A stretch of 40,331 nucleotides of DNA from Allobosea vaviloviae (lineage in GTDB: Bacteria > Pseudomonadota > Alphaproteobacteria > Rhizobiales > Beijerinckiaceae). The position numbers were made by a program, and so were the translations under genes. How positions within the stretch are numbered: position 1 is the first letter of the stretch; the number at the start of each line of letters is the position of its first letter. The DNA lies in NCBI RefSeq assembly GCF_001298265.1, contig NZ_LGSZ01000013.1:1-40331 (forward strand). Reading direction: 5' to 3'. Below, piece after piece: positions 36,221 to 40,331 of this stretch. The notes under the pieces are model-generated. The model saw only the letters and a program-made list of their open reading frames with translations. It was not told where the DNA came from and made no database searches.

Positions 36221-38370
36221 GAGCTTCCGGTACCAGATTCGGCGCTGGATGACGAGAGACCCGCCAGATCAGTATAGTCAAAGTTGATGTGGAACGGCCC
36301 TTTCGCCTGTGGCGGGGCGACGGTGAAGACGACCTCCAACGCGTCCTTGGCCTTGTCAGAAATGACGCTGCCCGGACGTGCCGGCGCGGCGGTCGGCGGA
36401 TGCTCCACGTTCTGGATTCGGCCGAAGGCGCCAGGTCGCTCGATCGCCAGGAGCCAATTTCGAATGACCTCCGACAAGTCCTCCAAGTCATGGTCGTCCA
36501 GGAAGAAGGTCGGGTCCATCGCGTCCAGATAGAGGATCCCCGCAACCGGCGACTTTCCCGCGAAACCGCCTGCGATTTCCGGCTCCAAGATCGGGATGGC
36601 CGCCACGAAACTGACGTCGCGGCTCATGCGCCGCGTTTCGTCGTTCAGCTTCAGGTCGTTCATAGCCTTGTCCAACGTTTGGCGATCGACGGCCTTTCGC
36701 GACCTCACGATTCGACGGGTCTTGTATGCCTGCCCGATCGTTGCCACGCCCGTGTTCAGGGTCCGACCGGCACTCGCACGCGTATCGTCGATTTCCTGGC
36801 CCGCGTACTCGCAACATTGCTGCAACAGTTCCTCTTGCCCCAGCGTCATTGCGCGATGGAGCGTGACACGGAGGCGCCTGCTCGGCTTCTTCCGCGCGAT
36901 CAATACTCCCGCGATCGCAGACGACAGCCCGGACGCCATCATCTTCGTGGCGTCAGGAAGATACTCCTTCCGCCACTCTGCCTTCGCCTCCTCTGAAAGC
37001 GACTTCATGACTTTGGTTTGCCCTCTGAAGCCAAAAAAGCCGCCCTGCCACTCTATTGTTGAAGGCTGTTCGCCGGGGAACTTGCCGGCGGTCACGTCCT
37101 CCCCCTTCTCGCGGAGCGAAGCGGACAGCCCGTCCGAAAGTACCGCCGCCAAATCCGCCCTGGCGTTCGTGCCGTGACGGCGGATCACCCGGCGATCCTC
37201 GACGTTGTGCTCCCTCTTCAGCCGGTCGAGGTCGTGGTCCGAAGGAACGAATCCGCCGCACTTGTAGAGCAGGTAGACCAGCAGCTTGTTTTGGAAGGAT
37301 ATTCGCAGGGATGCGCTGCCGAAAAGATCCGCCATTCGCCGGACCTTTAGGTGGAGGACCGCCTCGGTGTCGCGACGAAGGCGCATCGCGAGCGCGTCGC
37401 CGACCACGCGCAAGCCGGAGGGTGAGGGGTCGCGCCAGAGTTTCTCCAACGCCTCGAACTGCGCTGCGCCGTTCATATCCCGAAGTTTCCTCAAGCGTCC
37501 CAGCAGAGGGGCTCGCTCGGGGAAAAGCTCGTCCAGGATGCGATCCTGGCGGAACTGGCTCACCCGAATCCGCAGTAGGTCAATCATCGCGCCGTCGCCC
37601 TGGCCGGAAACTATGTAGGTCCGACGCGGACCGTCCAGCCCGGGCTGGCCCGCCACGTCGTTTCGCCAATACGAATGGGCTTCGTCGCGCTCCAGTCCGA
37701 AGCCCATCGCCACCACGACGAGATTGTAATTCTCCGAATCCCCGCGAGGCGTCGGATGCTGATCGTCTATGGTGCCGTCTGGCTTCCGCCTTTCGCCGAC
37801 CCATTCGACCCGAAGGTACTTGGAGTGCTTCTTCCGATCGACCTGCAGATGGCGGGAATTGCAAAAAACCCGGATGTTCGTCGCCAACGTTTCGGCGGAG
37901 CTTTCCCGCGGCGCCGTCAGCTTGGCCCACTCGGCTAATGTTTGCACGACAACGTCCGAAGCGCGGCCTGCTGTCCAGTTGAGCAGGGGGAGCATGGCGA
38001 CCTGCGACTTGCTGCCATAGTCGGGCCAGTCGTAGATGCGCGGGTGCAACCATCTGGCGTCGCTCCCATGTTGCAGCGGTAGCAGGGTGTCTCGCTTCTC
38101 GAAGAGGTCAATGTCGGCTGCGACCCCTTTGGCGATGAGGGCCGCGGCGAACGTCAACCCGGCGAAGCCGCCGCCGACGACGGCTATCCTGAACTTGTTT
38201 CCTGCCGGCCTGGGTGCGGTCGGAACCGTGCCGCCCTCCACGAGTCCGTACGCGAGGTTCAGGGCGCGGACCTGCTGGGCGTACACCGTGACGCCCTTTT
38301 CGTACGTTCCTAGCACCATGAGCGGCAAGTCACCGATCCTGTATGCCTCGACGATTTCCTTCAGTTTCAC
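36217..38370 (-). CDS. FAD/NAD(P)-binding protein with GAF-like C-terminal domain
   Basis: 717 aa from a GTG at 38370 that overlaps the upstream stop as GTGA; the open frame continues to 38676 only as antisense of the first gene. Residues 1-50 form a small module (IVEAYRIGDLPL, GVTVYAQQVRALNLAYGLVE). Residues 59-300 are a Rossmann FAD fold: VVGGGFAGLTFAAAL (64-78), LFEKRD for the FAD ribose, then HPRIYDWPDYGS, LPLLNW, VVVAMGFGLERDE and VSGQGDGAMIDLLR. Residues 300-480 are mainly helical. Residues 495-645 resemble a GAF sensor domain (RVTLHRAM, GVATIGQAYKT, VSFVAAIPILEP, PVAGILYLDAMDP, LEDLSEVIRNWLLAI). A 70-residue tail follows. No membrane segment. A sensor or redox effector role is plausible but unproven. 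Confidence 0.75.
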   Translation of the reverse strand: MKLKEIVEAYRIGDLPLMVLGTYEKGVTVYAQQVRALNLAYGLVEGGTVPTAPRPAGNKFRIAVVGGGFAGLTFAAALIAKGVAADIDLFEKRDTLLPLQHGSDARWLHPRIYDWPDYGSKSQVAMLPLLNWTAGRASDVVVQTLAEWAKLTAPRESSAETLATNIRVFCNSRHLQVDRKKHSKYLRVEWVGERRKPDGTIDDQHPTPRGDSENYNLVVVAMGFGLERDEAHSYWRNDVAGQPGLDGPRRTYIVSGQGDGAMIDLLRIRVSQFRQDRILDELFPERAPLLGRLRKLRDMNGAAQFEALEKLWRDPSPSGLRVVGDALAMRLRRDTEAVLHLKVRRMADLFGSASLRISFQNKLLVYLLYKCGGFVPSDHDLDRLKREHNVEDRRVIRRHGTNARADLAAVLSDGLSASLREKGEDVTAGKFPGEQPSTIEWQGGFFGFRGQTKVMKSLSEEAKAEWRKEYLPDATKMMASGLSSAIAGVLIARKKPSRRLRVTLHRAMTLGQEELLQQCCEYAGQEIDDTRASAGRTLNTGVATIGQAYKTRRIVRSRKAVDRQTLDKAMNDLKLNDETRRMSRDVSFVAAIPILEPEIAGGFAGKSPVAGILYLDAMDPTFFLDDHDLEDLSEVIRNWLLAIERPGAFGRIQNVEHPPTAAPARPGSVISDKAKDALEVVFTVAPPQAKGPFHINFDYTDLAGLSSSSAESGTGSS

Positions 38371-39011
38371 GCCTTCGCCCCCAGCCAAACCGAAAGCGCC
38401 GCCCGCAAATCGCGTTGCTCGAACCCGTCGCCGCAGACGAGGACGCGCGAGGTCGGCAACTCCTCTGCCAAGCGATCCAGCCCGCGAGAAGCCTCTTCCA
38501 ACGTTCTCAGTAAGGGCGCTTCCACCTGCCTTCCCCGGTTGACGAGACGGGAGGCGACGACGTCGACCGGATGTCGCAAATAGAGGTAGCCCACGGGCTC
38601 GCCCAGCTGCGCGAGGCGGTTTCGATGGACCGCATCGTAAGCGGCCATGTCTCCTTCGCTCCGCATCGACGCCCAAAGGCGGTCGGAGGCGAACGACCAG
38701 TCGCAGATGCCCAAACGCGGTTCTCCGACGGGAGGCTGCGCTGCCGCGTGCCAGTGCTGCAGGAGGAAAGCGAGGTCGTACGGCAGCGGCCCTGAAACCT
38801 CCAGGACCTCGTCGTTTCCCCAGAACGGATTGCGGGTATGGTCCTCGGCGAGGTGATCGCAGAAGCCTTTCGCCAACTTTGCAGCGAGCGTCGTCTTTCC
38901 GGCCCCGAAGAGCCCGAGAATCTCCACCCGCTGCCTGGGGCTACGCCTGTTAGCGGGCGACTTCAGCGATACCAATCCAATTTCTCCCCGATAGACGTCT
39001 GCACTTAGCAT
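38367..39011 (-). CDS. Deoxynucleoside-kinase-like P-loop protein
   Basis: 214 aa from the ATG at 39011; a TTG at 38975 has a better ribosome site (GGGGAG eight bases upstream) and may be the true start. Walker A ILGLFGAGKTTLAAKLA (31-47). The dNK-family pattern follows: PYDLAFLLQHWHAA like the fQL-fwl helix, ICDWSFASDRLWASM in place of the DRS motif, then HRNRLAQLGEPVGYLYLRHPVDVVASRLVNRGRQVE resembling the substrate-lid region. The Arg of the DRS triad is displaced (WSFASDR), so activity or substrate may differ from true deoxynucleoside kinases. First gene of the operon, coupled by GTGA to the FAD protein. Confidence 0.72.
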   Translation of the reverse strand: MLSADVYRGEIGLVSLKSPANRRSPRQRVEILGLFGAGKTTLAAKLAKGFCDHLAEDHTRNPFWGNDEVLEVSGPLPYDLAFLLQHWHAAAQPPVGEPRLGICDWSFASDRLWASMRSEGDMAAYDAVHRNRLAQLGEPVGYLYLRHPVDVVASRLVNRGRQVEAPLLRTLEEASRGLDRLAEELPTSRVLVCGDGFEQRDLRAALSVWLGAKA

Positions 39012-39093
39012 ACACCCGTTCGCGCAAGCGAATATCGCATGGGATGGGGCCAGTTTGGCATCCCCGCCGCCTCACAGGGTCGAGCCTTCTAAG

Positions 39094-40206
39094 TCAGAAA
39101 CGCTTAGGTAGGTGGGCTCGCTCGTAGATGGTGCAGCCGATTTCGAATGGGTCCAAAGCCGGTCGGATTCCTGCTGCCTTCATCTGTGAAACGGCCATCT
39201 GAGCATTCCAGCGGTGCTGCGTTCTGAGCGCTGACAGCGTGATGTAAGTCTGCTCGAACAGCTCGACGTTGGCAGCGGGGTAAGTCATGCGCCAGCGTCC
39301 GGTAAGGTATCGGCGCTCCCTTTCGGCTTGAAGCAAACCAAGCTCCGACAGCTTCGCAATCACTGGCTCGGATACCTTTAGGTATCTCGCTGCTTCCCGA
39401 AGATTATAGCCTCTGATGGCCGTACAATTCGGCATTTTCCGTAGGGTACCGATATCAACGTGAACCCCCATATTGGCGCGATGCCCATCAACGGCGACGA
39501 AGTCGATGGCGCCAGATAACAGTCGCTTAATCACCTGCGCCACCGACATTGCGGATTGCAGCGCTGCCTGGGTCAACGGTAAAACTTCTGTATGCGCATC
39601 CGAGCGCGATTGTGCAGAGAGCCTCGCCCGAAAATCATCGATATCGCATTTGCGGAAGTACGTGGTTCCGGCAGTTTTGAACCTTCCGCCAATGGGCCGT
39701 AGCAGCCGGATGCTAGGGGAGGCTAGCTCTCGTAGCGTCTGCAGGCTGACGCCGTGGATCCGAAAAACATCGGTGGCAGATAGAACGTGCCCTGTCGCGC
39801 CAAACAGTGCGTCCGCAGCAGCTGCGTCGATCAAAATTTGCTTTGAATTCCCTTTGCTATGAGCCGGACGCGTAATTCGAGCGCCGCTGGCATAGGATCG
39901 AATTGTTGCAGCGCTCATTCCGTACGCCGCAGCTGCGGTGCTTAGACTATGCAATTGGCGCCGAGTGATCGGGATACCAAGCAAGTGTCCGTCGCTGGGC
40001 CCGTAAGGATATAGATCGCAGAGGGTCTTCGCGATCACGCGCCGAATAGGCTCGAAGTTGGACTTGGCTCCTGCACCCGTATCCAGAAAATGAAAGAATG
40101 CCCCGAGCAGATAGCGCGCACGTCCAGAGGAACCAACAAGAGGTTCGGCTTTCGAATGGCTCGCAACTATCAACCTTCGCAGGCGGCGCGGCCCTCTCGC
40201 CAAAAC
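39094..40206 (-). pseudogene. TniQ-like transposition protein, 5' part displaced by an insertion sequence
   Basis: About 370 codons survive. The segment from GAFFHFLDTGAGAKSNFEPIR through DLYPYGPSDGHLLGIPITRRQLHSLSTAAAAYGMS matches the C-terminal half of alphaproteobacterial TniQ proteins, which have YP-G----LG-PV--R-LHS and repeated helix-turn-helix-like units. TATDVF-like, IKRLLSGAIDFVAVDG and NLREAARYLKVSEPVIAKL fit those units. The N-terminal TniQ domain is absent: upstream of 40206 the frame runs for 35 codons through sequence that looks like an IS end. TniQ is a target-selection protein of Tn5053/Tn7-like transposons. No tniA or tniB is in the window. Confidence 0.5.
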
Positions 40207-40331
40207 TGTCAAACGGCGCGCAATGTTGCCCCCCGATCGGCGTCCAATATTGACCCCTTGATGAGCTGTGGCGGTCAGGAGGCGGCGCGGCGGAGCTGGT
40301 TTGGGTTGCACAGCCGCGCCGGCTCCGGGTC
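40207..40331. mobile_element. End of an IS21-like insertion sequence
   Basis: From TGTCAAACGGCG at 40207 two related units follow: CGGCGCGCAATGTTGCCCCC and CGGCGTCCAATATTGACCCC, the repeated subterminal motifs typical of IS21-family ends. A minus-strand frame ending at 40275 (TGA) reads DPEPARLCNPNQLRRAAS and may be the C-terminus of an IS-encoded protein. The other end lies outside the window, so target duplication cannot be checked. Confidence 0.5.

Noticed and set aside
36217..38676. Longer 819-aa version of the FAD protein
   Set aside because: The extra N-terminal part is an alternative frame of the dNK-like gene; the GTGA overlap at 38370 gives a natural start.

Overview
The window looks like a piece of an alphaproteobacterial chromosome, most likely of the order Hyphomicrobiales (Rhizobiales; a Bosea- or Bradyrhizobium-like relative). 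The basis is high GC, long antisense open frames, rhizobial-type intergenic palindromes, the GlgE trehalose/glucan operon in its long rhizobial form, and promoter and operator sequences resembling EcfG (general stress) and Irr (iron) sites. This assignment is inference from gene content. No rRNA, tRNA or CRISPR array was seen.

Layout. 1-4713: a probable N-heterocycle catabolic locus, with two subunits of a molybdenum hydroxylase and their MarR regulator on the minus strand, facing an enamidase-like amidohydrolase and two tandem DUF1185 genes. 4722-6432: a divergent-gene pair on the outer strands of a shared spacer, one a YopT/C58-like cysteine protease and the other a LysM-like protein with its own possible Cys-His-Asp triad. 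6454-8964: an AbgB-type M20 amidohydrolase, a CueR copper regulator and a cupin with a His-rich N-terminus. 9229-19962: glgE, treS-maltokinase fusion and glgB, overlapping end to end behind an EcfG-type promoter, with treZ convergent and carrying a similar promoter. 20208-23959: an SbcD/SbcC-like (YhaO/YhaN-like) nuclease-ATPase pair. 24160-29944: dihydropyrimidinase, the ribosome-assembly GTPase RsgA, a BisC-type molybdoenzyme and cytochrome b561. 30054-33764: a P1B-type metal ATPase with an unusual membrane motif, an Irr-box-like operator, a small exported protein, a truncated molybdenum hydroxylase pseudogene and a ModA-like protein without signal peptide.

33765-40331 is an accessory segment. 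About 1.1 kb with little or no coding content but strong inverted repeats is followed by a NUDIX hydrolase gene. That gene converges on a tightly coupled four-gene minus-strand operon: deoxynucleoside-kinase-like protein, FAD/NAD(P)-binding protein with a GAF-like C-terminus, DUF3850 protein, and UPF0200/NMP-kinase-like protein. Upstream of the operon lies a TniQ-like gene whose N-terminal part is replaced by what looks like the end of an IS21-type insertion sequence. The four-gene operon, perhaps with the NUDIX enzyme, is my best candidate for an undescribed system. It combines nucleotide phosphorylation, a redox/ligand-sensing protein and a PUA/ASCH-like protein beside a transposition gene. 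A defence or nucleotide-signalling role is inference only.

The central metabolism is coherent. TreS interconverts maltose and trehalose, its fused maltokinase makes maltose-1-phosphate, GlgE adds the maltosyl units to a glucan, GlgB branches it, and TreZ can release trehalose from maltooligosyl-trehalose. The promoters suggest general-stress control.
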